Origin: Cliona cf. orientalis
Taxonomy: Eukaryota > Porifera > Demospongiae > Clionaida > Clionaidae
Reading direction: 5' to 3'
Length of the DNA stretch: 64,000 nt
Assembly (NCBI GenBank): GCA_963930775.1
Contig: OZ005699.1
Span: 5,043,501 to 5,107,500 of the forward strand
Shown: positions 36,101 through 48,100 of the stretch, one piece after another
Layout: each line of letters opens with the position of its first letter
How positions within the stretch are numbered: position 1 is the stretch's first letter
Position numbers and translations under genes: made by a program
The notes under the pieces: generated by a model
Seen by the model: the letters and a program-made list of their open reading frames with translations, nothing else
Told to the model about the DNA's origin: nothing
Databases searched by the model: none

Positions 36101-39100
36101 CGTGATTTCAAATTTCCTTCTGGATTCTGTGTTACACAAAATCCAAAGCATTGGTCAAATGAAATTGAAAGCTTAAAGCTGATAGATGAGATCATATCAC
36201 CTTATATCACCAAAAAGCGAGAGGAGCTAAAGTTTCCTACGGATCAAAAGGCCTTACTCGTTTGGGATGTTTTCAGAGGGCAGATACTAACCAAGTCAAG
36301 GAGCGGCTCGATGAACTAAACATACATTGAATGTGTGTATGAAAAAGCTAACATGACGCACTTTTTTCAACATTTGGACTTAACAGTGAATGGATGTGCA
36401 AAGCAAAGAATGAGGAAAGAATTTGTTACATATTATTCGAGTGTTGTTAAGCAACAACTTGACTCAGGAAAGCAACTTGAAGATATCGAAGTCGATTTTC
36501 GTCTATCGGTGCCTAAACCACTACATGCGAAATGGCTTGTTGAAATATTCAATTTTTTTACCTCTACCAGGGGCAAGGAAGTAATTGCTAGGGGGTGGAA
36601 GAAGTCTGAGATTGTAGGACTTCTTGATGGAAGCACAATCCTACCACCTGAAGATCCATTTCACGAAATGATACAATAAGATATTAACTGAGTGTAATAA
36701 TATTATTGTTGGTTATACAATAATACTATTGTTGAAGCTTTAATACTTTTATTATAATTAGTGGGTGTGGTTGATTTTTTGCAATTCCGCAATTATTAGT
36801 ACCAGCAAAATGTGAGGGGTAGCCAAATCGCAAAATTAAGTACTCGTAATTAAACCTGTCCTTAAGGTATACACACATCATGTACCTGTGAAATTTCAAT
36901 GCACGGTAGTTTCCCAGCACTTGCACCAGTGAAACCATACACAGAATTTGCACTGAGTTTCAAAGCCAACTGCCTTCCATCTAGAACCTAAAGATAATGC
37001 TGTCATCATAACAGCGTTAAAACGCTCTCGGTATGATCAATATCCTGTAGCTATCTACACTAGCTGCCTATATAAAATGCTTCATTGCATACACACACTG
37101 TACCTTTCTCCTGAAGGAGTCAGTTTCATTCTTCAGATCAGCTTTTGCTCTACATGTGGCACAAATAAACATGCTATGGAGATATTTATTTCAACTAACT
37201 TTTTCCGTGCTGATAGGAGATTTTCCAATATCTTAGGAAGAAGGCCTCTCCTCATAGAGCTCTTAACAAAATAGTTTCCTGAAGGAGTCCTTATGAACTG
37301 ATCTGGACTGAGTCTAAAAGATTCATTCAAATAAATATCACTATAATGGATTTGGTCAATCAAGAGGTCATACATGTACATGTAGGTGAAACTGATGGGC
37401 ATGGCTTAGGATTCAGCGACTTGTGGATCAGTAATATGATAATTAGAGCTATCTAGTTTAAGAGCATGTACCATCACTGTATGTATGCACCCAGTGCACA
37501 TGCTGACACGCTCACTTGTATTATATCACTGATACCTAGATCTTCACATCTGGCAATTTTGAGCTAACAGACAGACAGCAAGTACGGAAATGGTTACATA
37601 CCGTAAATCGCTAATATTTCGTGTCTAAAAATTTAATTAATATTTCATGCGATAAGTTTTCGCGTTAAATAATTTTCGGACAAACGATCCTGTACCGCAT
37701 TATCGTTAATATTGCGTATGTATTTTCGTGTGTTTAATTATCGCACAAGCCAGGCCGTCTGAAAATATTTTAACAACGAAATATTCGCGATTTATGGTAT
37801 GTACTTAGTCCCTGCTACAGCACTCACTGTTGACGGTCAGCAGATTTCTGAATAAGGGTGGTGTAACATAAATTATGAGCTTGCATAATGGATGGATACA
37901 AAGAAGAAAAGTCCAGTGTAGCTATCGGAACATTGTAGTACCTGCAGTACATAAAATTACAATACGGATCACTAAAACTAACCACTAAAAGTAATATATT
38001 ATGGTACTACTGATGTACATTAAAAATGCTTAATATCCTAGGGAAACACCATTTCCTTACATAAATAATAGTTTTGGCTCACAAGGTGCTTACTCAGGAC
38101 ATACGTAAAAAATACCTTATTCTTGTGGATACATACTATATTATTTGAAATTTTTTGTGGATTGGCAAAAATTTGCACCCGCTAAAATTAGCTATACACA
38201 CTTTATATAGTACATAAAATGTGGGCGGATTCGAGAAAAGGGCCCATTTCGTACGTTTTCCAAATTTTAATCATGCATAACTTTTAAACTGTAATAGCTA
38301 TGAGCTTCAGATTTGGAGCAAACATTCTTTAAGATTACAGGTGACAGTTCGCCCACGCACAGGCATCTCCCACAGTGAGTAATGGAGCACACCAAGGCGA
38401 ACTGCAAATGAAAACTCTGTGTCAACTTTAATGTAGATGGCTTCTCTTTTGACCGTAAGGAAGTGTTTATCTTCTTACTCAGATATCTGGGCAGGGCTGG
38501 AGTTGGTGTAAATTTGAAGGCCACCTGTCAGAAAGCAGCTAGGCCATGTTAACGACCTGGTCCGCCATTACTCTCGGCATAAATTACCTTCTTTGTGTAG
38601 CTTTCCCTCTGTGAAGGCTCTATGAACTTGGGAACCAACTCCAGCACTGGAGCAAGTTAAGTACTTCATAAATAAGCTGTAGAAATAGACTAGACCCCTT
38701 TGTCTAGGTAAAACTTGACGATAGAGTTCGTGATAATGGCAGCCATTACCTGACTTTCATGACGGGAAGGTCGCTTCAATGTTGTGACAGCTGTCTCCAT
38801 CATTATGTTAGCTATAATTTCGTTTTTGTTTCAGCTTCATAGCTGCTTCCCTTGTGGAGATACAAATAGTTTGTTACTCGCGAATATTTCTAGATGCAAA
38901 CTGTCATCCGTAACCTTAACCATTAGTCAACACTCACTGAAAAGTCGCGCCCTGAATACATCCGGTACGGGCGTGGTGACTGCGCGACTCGATCACTTTC
39001 GAAATCGGCTGTTTTATGCCTCACTTTAAGTGATCAGCGCTTTGGATAGGAGCAAAGCCAGATTCCCTAACGTTTAGTAGAAGGCCTGATCCGCTTACAA

Positions 39101-42100
39101 ACCAAGCCAGAAGTCCAACGCTCTTATAGTTTTTGTGTGGTGACAGCTTGAAAAGTGCCAAAAATTCGCGTGTTTTGCACGAAGTGGGCTCTTTTCTCAA
39201 ATCCACTCACAAATACATCAACCCCGTACTATTTCCATGCACAATCACAAAATTTAGTACCAGTTAACTGGTTCGTTTGTCCATAATTCACCTTTCACCT
39301 TGTATGGAGGTCATGCCGAGTCAGTTGATAGGGTATGGCATAGAACTGCCTTGGGGCATTCGTATTCCATGCACATGTACTTTATGCTGTTGATGCTGTA
39401 CATGCCCACTGCATATACTGTACCCTCGCGAAAGAGGGTCCACTACGGAATGTCGGCCCCCCACTTTGGGCTCAATTTCCTGCTAAGGTCTATAGATACG
39501 CGCCCATGTGTAGCTGCCCTTGAAAATGCAGCTGAAATGGCCTGGTTAATGAGGACTGAACTTCAAACAGTCTGTGTAAGATCGATAATTAACCTGCTAA
39601 ACAGCCATAAAACTAAGCCTAGCTAGCTTTATGCCACGTTTCAGCACAAATGAACAATCGTACACGGCTAGCGACCGTAGCCACACTCACTTAATACAGC
39701 TACAGTCAATGATACACAGTGAAGTATCGCAGCCACCCTTACTCTGGATTGGTAACTGTGCTTGAATAAGGCTGAAATCAATAGCAGTCATTGCTACTAT
39801 TCAAATCATGAAGATAGCATGGGTAACTTACCTGGGCGCTCTTTCGCGTCTAAACACGATAGTATCCCTCGAATATCGGCCCATCCCCCAATCTTGGCCC
39901 AATGTAAGGTGCACCGCCCATTAGCCCTCTTTTGCGAGGGTACGGTATATGTCACTGACTCCAGCAACAGCCAAGCTAGGGCTACTGCAGCCGCCACACC
40001 CCTTTTACATCCTCATCTTGCTTGGAGGGACCCAAACTGGGGGGATTCATCACCCCAATCCATCCAGTCTGACTCGGCAATGGTCACACAGAGAATCTCC
40101 TAACAAACGTCACTGGCACTTAAAATTCTCAGTGGACAAGTAGGGAGGGAGGGTGTGACCCTTGACCTTGATATCTGAACGACTGCTTAGCCCAGGGTTC
40201 CATGCAGCCTCTACGGATTACGTTTATGTTGCATGTTGGTGCATTCCGACAAGTGTATATTATATTATACTCTTGATTCCGACCAGCTCAGATTGCACTC
40301 GCTAAAAAAAAAACCTGAGAATTGAAAGTAGCTATCGTAATTTTGACTATCGTGCGATCTATCAAGCAATTGGCCAATTGGATTTAGCTATTTTTAGTTA
40401 GGCGCACTTCACTATAATTAAGTACAAGTTTTCTTCCTATGGAGATATTTAAGCGAATGCGCTTACCGTAGTGCCCCCTTGAAATGTGGCACATGGGTGC
40501 ATACTCGGGAGTGGGCACTTGCCCGGGACACTATGGTAATAGCCCACTCCCGGGTAAGCACCCATGTACCCCATTTCAAGGGATCAATGTAGCAGCTTCT
40601 ATATAAACGTATGGAATTTTGATCCCGGGTAAGTGCCCATGCATGCAGGCCAAAATCACAAGTTATGTTTAAGCGCTCATGGGCGCTTACATGAGGTTCA
40701 ACGCAGTTGAACCAAGTTAACTGGGAGGCAGGCCGAGCTAGTTGTGAAGGGGTGGGGCATGCTAGCCTAGCACAGCGCCGCCAGCAAAGGTAGGTATGAT
40801 GGTAATCGGTCAACGTGATTGGTGGATTTTAGCAGGTTGCTAGGGTACATAGGGATATAAAAGGAGTGTTGGTAAATACAAACAGCAGTCTGGACAGTCA
40901 ACTTAGCAACGGACGGTGAGCGAGAAAAAGGAGCATCTCACATGCATTTATACGTGAAATGTACCTGATAACGAGTACTTGGGCCAGCACGCTTGATTTT
41001 AAATCAGGTTATATTACCATCATGTTGATATTTGTGAGGATTGTTGGCAATACTTTGTTTTGAAGACCAGAGACTCGAACAAAATGACTTCGCTATGGTT
41101 CACGATAGTCCATAGATCAAATCAGGGCCAAGTATAGCGCTTAGATGGTGAGCAGTAAGTTTTTATGTACGCTTCTGTTCGTATGAGCAGTAAGTTTTTA
41201 TGTTCGCTTCTGTTCGTATAACTCGACAGAGTTCAAACGCTATACCTGGCCCCGTAGAGACTCGTAAGCTATCGTTTCGTTTGTATGGAAGCTGTTTACC
41301 TTGGCAAAAACTGACACAGAAAACTGCAAAACTTACCCGCACTTGCAGACAGACAGTGGCAGGTTTGCTTTTCGTTTTTGTGGACCATGGGGCAGGCATC
41401 AGGAGAGCTACTTACCTGTACCTTGACTGTGCAAAGAACATGGACAAAAACTGAAATATATCTGTCTTCATGTGAACTTTGACCATGCGTGGGCGGAACA
41501 CTATCCCGTAACCTTAAGTGGTGGAGGTCATTGGGGATCAGGGCCATTGTATATATTGATAATGGTATTGTGGCTGCCGATTCAGAAGATAGGCATCTAG
41601 AGCACGAGCAGATCTCAATAAGGCAGGTTTCATTTTGAGCATTGATAAATGTTGCTTGAAGAAGGCAGTATATTTGGTACTGTCATTGTTTGCAACTAAG
41701 TTAGCTGGCCACACTGTTAAATGGTTCACTGATAACCAGGGTGTAGTCCACATTATCAACAAAGATTCCAAGAAATAGCATCAAGTTAACAGTAGATTCT
41801 GGGTGCCTGATTGCGAGGCTATTGGCACATTCACTACTAACTGGGGTGGTGAGTTGAACTGGTGGTTTCCTCCTTTGTATTTAGTGTGCCATACTATTTC
41901 CTATGCTCTATCTTGTCAAGCTAAGGGTATATTTACGGTACCAGCATGGAAATTTGCCCCATACTGGCCTATAATGTATCCTGATGGTCGGCATCTGCTG
42001 GTTTTTATACATCTTTGGTGGCCAATCGAATTTTATCAGAGGCTGTTTCAGGATGGCAGAAGTAACTGCAATGTTGGTAACTCTTTAACTTATGGCACTA

Positions 42101-45100
42101 TTATCTTAGCTCTATTCATTGACTTCACTGTTGCCCCTAGACTTATCCATTATGAATTTTGCACTTTCAGTGACTCTGGAATTTGTAACGTGTGTATGTG
42201 ATTGTACATGTTTAGTCTGTATTATAATATATAGCTGCAAAGGTGATCATATTAAGTACAATTGTTGTGTGGATATTAATAATTGTGTTGAAATCCCTAT
42301 TGAGGGATCTGTCAAATCCTAGGTGGACGGTCGTGGAGACTAAATTTTCGGCAATGTGCCGATATGCTACTGAAACCACGTGTTTTATATCGAAAACAAC
42401 ATGTCCTTGGTGGACAGATGTGTAGGCTCGGAGCTCGAGTACCTGTGAAGCTCAGTGAGGAGCTTGATAGTGGTAGTGTAATAGGTCATTATAAAAAAAT
42501 TGTTATTTTTAGTTTTATTGCTTAGGTATGTTCAGTCAACCTTTATGGCAGGAAATTTCTGGTATCCAGGATTCAGAGCTAAAGTAGCAGAGTCGCTCCC
42601 AATAGTAGTCCTCCAAAGCAGGCCCCTTCAACAGTTAAAAAGTACAGTGGTGCCTTTTTACACCGGAAAAGGTGGGCATTAAGTAAGAAGGCCGACATTT
42701 CAGTGCTACCTGCTAATCCTCAAGTCTGTATGTGGCACTTCAACATTTCTCATTCAAATTCCTCAGCAAGTGCTCCTGTAGAGGAAGCCATGAATGCATT
42801 GTCTTGGGCCCACCAAGTAGCTCTTATACAGGATCCTACACGCTGCGTTATTGTTAGGGAAATAATGGCAGGTGCAAAGCGCATGCTAGCACACCATCAT
42901 ACCAGAAACTTTAAAAGATCTTGTCGACAAGTTTGCCTCTCGTGAAGCATCACTATCAAACATTCGTGTCATCACTATCTGCCTGATAAACTTTGCTGGT
43001 TTTTTACGGTTCAGTGAAATAGCAAACTTAAAGAAAGCAGATGTTCATTTGTTATTCATTAAATTCAGCAAGACTGATCAGTACCAAGGTGGGGCATCAT
43101 TGCGCGTTCTAGACAGAATACATGCCCGGTTGGTATGCTTGAGCATTACATCAAACTGGCAAATATTAGTATCTCACCAGAACTCCCTTTAATCAGGTGG
43201 ATAGTCCACACAAAATCTGGCAAACAACTCCAGAAGAAAGATGGTATTAGCTGCACATGGGTGAGAGAAATTGTCCTGGAGCAATTGGGTGAGCTCAGCC
43301 TAGAACGGAAGCTGTTTGGACTTGAGAGCTGGGAGCGCGGCAGGTGGTGGTGTCCCAGACAGGCTTTTTTAACGCCACACAAGGTAGCGTAGTGAAAATG
43401 CCAAAGATGGCTATATCTGGCAAGTAGGTTGTCAGTATCACAGAGAATTGGCCTCTGACTATTTAAATTTTACTTGGGTGTATCAGACACTAACATACGT
43501 GAGCATTAACCTTATTATGTCATTCACTATGCACTTTCCTCGTCTCTCACACAGTTGCCATGGAACACCTATATTCGGTGATATTGTTGCATGTGGGGCA
43601 TATGGGGCTGCATGTGCATCTTAGGTAGGAGGTATACTTTCTGTCGGTTGAATGCAATGAATTACCGTATGCTTTCTAATATAGGCACCCCCAAAAAATA
43701 ATTACAGATCGTGCAGGCGCCTCCAATTAGAACTGAAAAATTCATGAACAGGTCAAAGGGCGCCTAAATTAGGGCGGCGCCTAAGAGCTGCAAATAGAAC
43801 GATTCTGGAAGTTTTGCCAGAGTACAAGCGCTATCACTAATCGGTCCTATTTAGTGGCAGTAAATATGACAGTGGCGAGAACAACAAAAAATATGGTTCT
43901 AGTTTCAGTTCTTTTTGGAAATTTCATTCTGATCGCTGAATCATTCTCAAGTTGTCGATACCGTAGCCATCAGAACGATTGTCTCTAACTCCAGAAAGAT
44001 ATCAAAGCAGTCGGTAAGTGCCCATATAACTGTAAGAGACAGCTTAGTTTGACATCTAAACTGCTAGCTTGATAGATCGATCGACGGTACGGTACGGTAC
44101 TGCGGTATTGCCATATTGCACGTGGCAATACGTTCTAATTAAATAGGCGCCGCCTAAAAATAATTGATGTCCGGAAAAGGCGCCTTAAATTAGAACCGAA
44201 AAAATTGTGCAGGTCTCAAAGGGCGCCTAAATTAGGGTGGCGCCTATATTAGAACATATACGGTAGATGGAAAATAAGTTCTTACCGTTGATATTGTGCA
44301 TACGCATGGGGGTGAGGCTGCAAATTGCTGCACTGGTATATGCGTCTATGAGACAAGGTTTGTAGTGGCTGGTTTGAAGGTTGGAGCCTCAGAAGACCAC
44401 AGAAGTTCTAGAGGCCCTGGACTCAAGCAGCTAACCTGGCGGGATGTTTTTCAGTTGGTTTTTTCCCCACAAAATTTTTCCTCACTGAGGTTTTTTAGAG
44501 GGTTTTTTCCTTGAACATGTTGGCCGCAAATTCTAAATTAAAATGTTATTTGGCCCATCCCAGCTATTTAAAGTTCGATGTTGTTCATAGAAAGTGCTTT
44601 TTCTGTCTTTTCTTTTTTCTACTGTATGCTATTACAATATAATATGGCAGGACGCTCTCGCACAGTTGCCCAACATGTATATTCGGTGATATTGTTGCAT
44701 GCGGGTACATGTGCATCTTAGGTAGGAAGAACCACATACATGTATAAACCAGAAAGGACTAAGGAGGCGAGAGCAAGACGAGTTCGTCATCAATTATCAG
44801 GGTCAGCTCAACAACGCAAGGAGTGGCCTTAGCTTATTGCTCATATCAGTGTTGGCCTCGGGGCAGAAGGCACACTGTGCTGGTCTATTCTAGTTTTCTC
44901 TATGAGGTAGTCTTCATTCTGCATGCTGTGATGCGTCGATTACGCCTTTGTTGCAAGTCTGTTAGATGGTCTTAGCAGCACGTGTACCTCTATTGTCTAT
45001 TCTTCGCCAAAAAGCAAGGGGAGTATAAATCATCAAGTGATTGATAATAAGATTAGGAGAACTTTCGAGCAAGACTAGTCCTGTTTGAGTTTCTCTAAAG

Positions 45101-48100
45101 TTCTTAGCAAGCACAGAGCAACTAGTAATTTCATAAGTGCCACTATTCCTTAGCACCAATATACAATACACAAGTATGTGACAGCAATTTGTACATTGTG
45201 TAAGGAGTGAAATTTGCCATATCAAATTCTCTCGTCATTTTGCTTATAAGAACATATTCATTAATAAGTGCATGTGCCTAAGTATTCGCTATTAGGAGTA
45301 CGGGGGGTGGTGCATAGTAGCTATACATGGCACTACCCTCCGGCTACTATACTCATGTAGGGGCTAAGATCCATGGTCTGACATAATACGAAGTGCACTG
45401 TGGCAAGATACCGCATGTGACTTGGTGCAGAGAAATATTATTCCTATTACTCGCGGAAATTTGCGTCCAAATATTTGCAGGGCACTATCAACTTGTTCAA
45501 TGAACATTTCATTATTAAAATATCCATCCATGACATTCCCATGTTGTTTGGTCAGCATTGGAGTAAAAAGTTGTCTCATCAAGCACTACTCGAATGTACT
45601 GCTTCTCTGTATCCTCAGTATTTGGACATGGTTGTGATGGTTGTTTCGTCCAATTTAGCTAATTTCTCCAGGAGTTCCGCCTGATATACTGTCACATCAT
45701 CTTGTTCATGGCCATCAAAAAATGCACCCTTTTGACGATTATATATACTAAACTGAGGTGGTGAAGCCATTGTCGTCCAGTTTCAAGAGCAATGACAACA
45801 CTGAAGCTATCATTCACCCACTTGCAAAACCTATCTGTTGCGAGATTCGGTTCACCCTTTCTGTAAGCATTTTCATGCACAAATGCACACGCAGCAAGCT
45901 GAAATTCTTTCATCGTGTAAGATTGCAGTGGGGTTGCCGCAGGCTTTGCCTCGCTCAGATGACAGCTCTGTTTCAATGTAGTGGTCATCAATGTTATCAA
46001 GAGAGCCTGGATACCGAGATAAGTTGCTGAAGTACGCAAAGGCCCACCTCCGTACCACTTTGTGAGAATGCCCAGTTACAGCTGCAGCGAACTTGGAAGC
46101 TTCAACAATTCCTTTATCAAGTTCTGTCATTGCTGCAGTCATCATCTGAATTGCCAGAGCTTTCTGGATCTCCCAAGACACATTTCTAGCTACATAATTA
46201 TTTATGCACTGTTGCCCTTCTGTAAAAGCTCTTTGTTGTTCGTGTAAATACAATACAAAGTATCATCAGGTTGACTTGCCTGCTTTTGTATGCTTTTACA
46301 GCCTTCTTAGGATCTCCTCTTGTCAAAGGTTGGGGCAATAGAGGCAGCAACTCTGGATCTGGTAGCATCCCTTGCAGGGCTCTCTGTGGAAGGCTTGCAA
46401 CTTCACTGTTGGTGATGTCCAGCAGAGTAGCAATACCACGCTTCCTTTGCCTTCTGTGGGGGTTGGTTCTGAAAAGAACCGGTTTCTTGGCTCCAAAGAG
46501 AGTTGAGCAGCTGGCTCTGAGAAGAGCAGGACGAGTTGGGTAGAGAGAAATCTTGCATAGCGATTGAGCACGTCGAAACTCGGACTTTGAATGAAAGCGC
46601 GCGCAGTACCATCGAATTCAATACGCTCGTGGTCGAGTGCGCGAAATCGTGCGCAATCAATTTCGCAAATACGTACATACACGTGATCGTATGCATATGT
46701 CACGCGTCTAGGCCTGAGTCATCAATACGTGTATTTGCACAGTTGCTGAACTGAGGAGAAACAGCGTTTTTGAGTGCCATTTTGTGTTTTATATAAGTTA
46801 CTAATGAAGTGAAGTGTGCATGTAGCTTAAGAAAAAATCTACTCTCTTGCCCTGTAACACTGTACACGTATACAATAATATGTACACGTACATGTACAGT
46901 GTTCTCCCCAGGAAAAATTTAAGGCATGATAGTAGGGCATAGCTTGGGTGGAGACTGTGGCCGCATCAAAGCTTATGGATTAGCACTATTCCCACATCAA
47001 AGGGAATACTGAACTGAAGGCTTGTCGGGCTGATATGCCTTAGGTATGCTGGGGAGAACACTGCATGTACAGACATTAGTCAAAACTTTCCAGTGGAAGA
47101 TCCAGCGGTGGTGCCTAAGGTGCCTGGACACCACCCTAGGCGATCATAGATTTCAATGAAAGTCTTGGCCAGACAATTATACTTGTAGAAGCCTAAGTAG
47201 GCACCTCCCTCAGGCCAAGAAAACTTATACCTATAGCATGAACTTACTTCTAAATGTGACTAAAAGCACCACTTTGTATGGTAAAAATTCGAGATCATCT
47301 TGCTGCTATCACATTCGTGGCGATTATGTGGGCATGGTTTCATTGAAATGGGTGGGGTCAAAAATTTTCATACATGTAATTATTTATTACCCTATTGGAA
47401 GTCCTAGATCCGCCACTGCATATTACTACATGTACTTGCAATTACCCCTTTTCAGGCTCAATGACTGTTGCACCCTCATAATTGTCTCCATCAGCAGATA
47501 CTCCGGATGGCATTACTAAACTCTCTTCACGTGCCTGCAAAAATACAACAAAGACCATATTTTCAATCTCTACAACACTGTATATGAATAGTATAACAGT
47601 ATCCACCGTTGGAGCTTCATACAGGTACATGCACATACATATTGGTTAGAATCCAGGCTGAGCTCTGATTCCCTCAATATGGAAATGGAGTGAGACCTAG
47701 CAGCAGCATAATTTACGTAATCAAACCCTCTGTGAATACTTACAACTTGGGGTATGTAGCACCCTATACCCTTCAGCTACTAGAACATCCTGGTGAAATT
47801 TAGAAACTATTTTCTATGATTCAGAGATATCAAATATATATTCAGAAGCAATCTGGTAGGTGTATGTATGTATTACCATTCTCAACAGCTGAGAAACCAC
47901 TTTGATCTGCTGGCCACGTGATAGGAGATAACTCAGGGGTACACCAGTAACACGAGCCATTTCAATGTAATTTATCAAACACATGAGCTTGTCCAAAAGT
48001 CGGAGTGGCAAAATTGCATCTTTCATACAATAAACAGCTAGACGACGGCGAGTTTGTGAATTACCATTCTGAATAAGAGGTGCAAATAGTAACAGTAAAT

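Larger units (their letters stand above)
32960..36867. mobile_element. 3.9 kb TIR transposon with HIRAN-like and pogo-like genes
   Basis: The left end CCTTAGGGACAGGTTAATAA and the reverse-complemented right end CCTTAAGGACAGGTTTAATT begin inverted repeats of about 45 bp that continue as GTACT-AATTG/TTTTG-GATTT-GG. TA flanks both ends (32958-32959 and 36868-36869). Inside, a HIRAN-like gene (minus) and a pogo-like DDE transposase (plus) stand head to head 170-380 bp apart, and later MITE insertions (33043-34440) enlarge the left side. TA target and DDE type agree. The right end lies 18 bp inside the POLD1 intron from the splice donor at 36885. Both genes carry indels, so this copy is probably inactive. 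Confidence 0.8.
41530..43395 (+). mobile_element. DIRS-type (tyrosine recombinase) retrotransposon remnant
   Basis: The order reverse transcriptase, RNase H, tyrosine recombinase on the plus strand is that of DIRS/Ngaro elements. The RT active site is seen as YIDNG (usual YIDDG) near 41553. The RNase H region has [16 protein letters not shown], then [20 protein letters not shown] and PPLYLV. The recombinase has [15 protein letters not shown] and [11 protein letters not shown]. Frameshifts and stops break every part, so it is inactive. The element ends (inverted or split direct repeats in this order) were not found. Confidence 0.75.

Noticed and set aside
45758..46543. Plus-strand open frames over the 45-46.5 kb block
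   Set aside because: They are antisense to the decayed DDE transposase, whose motifs are on the minus strand.
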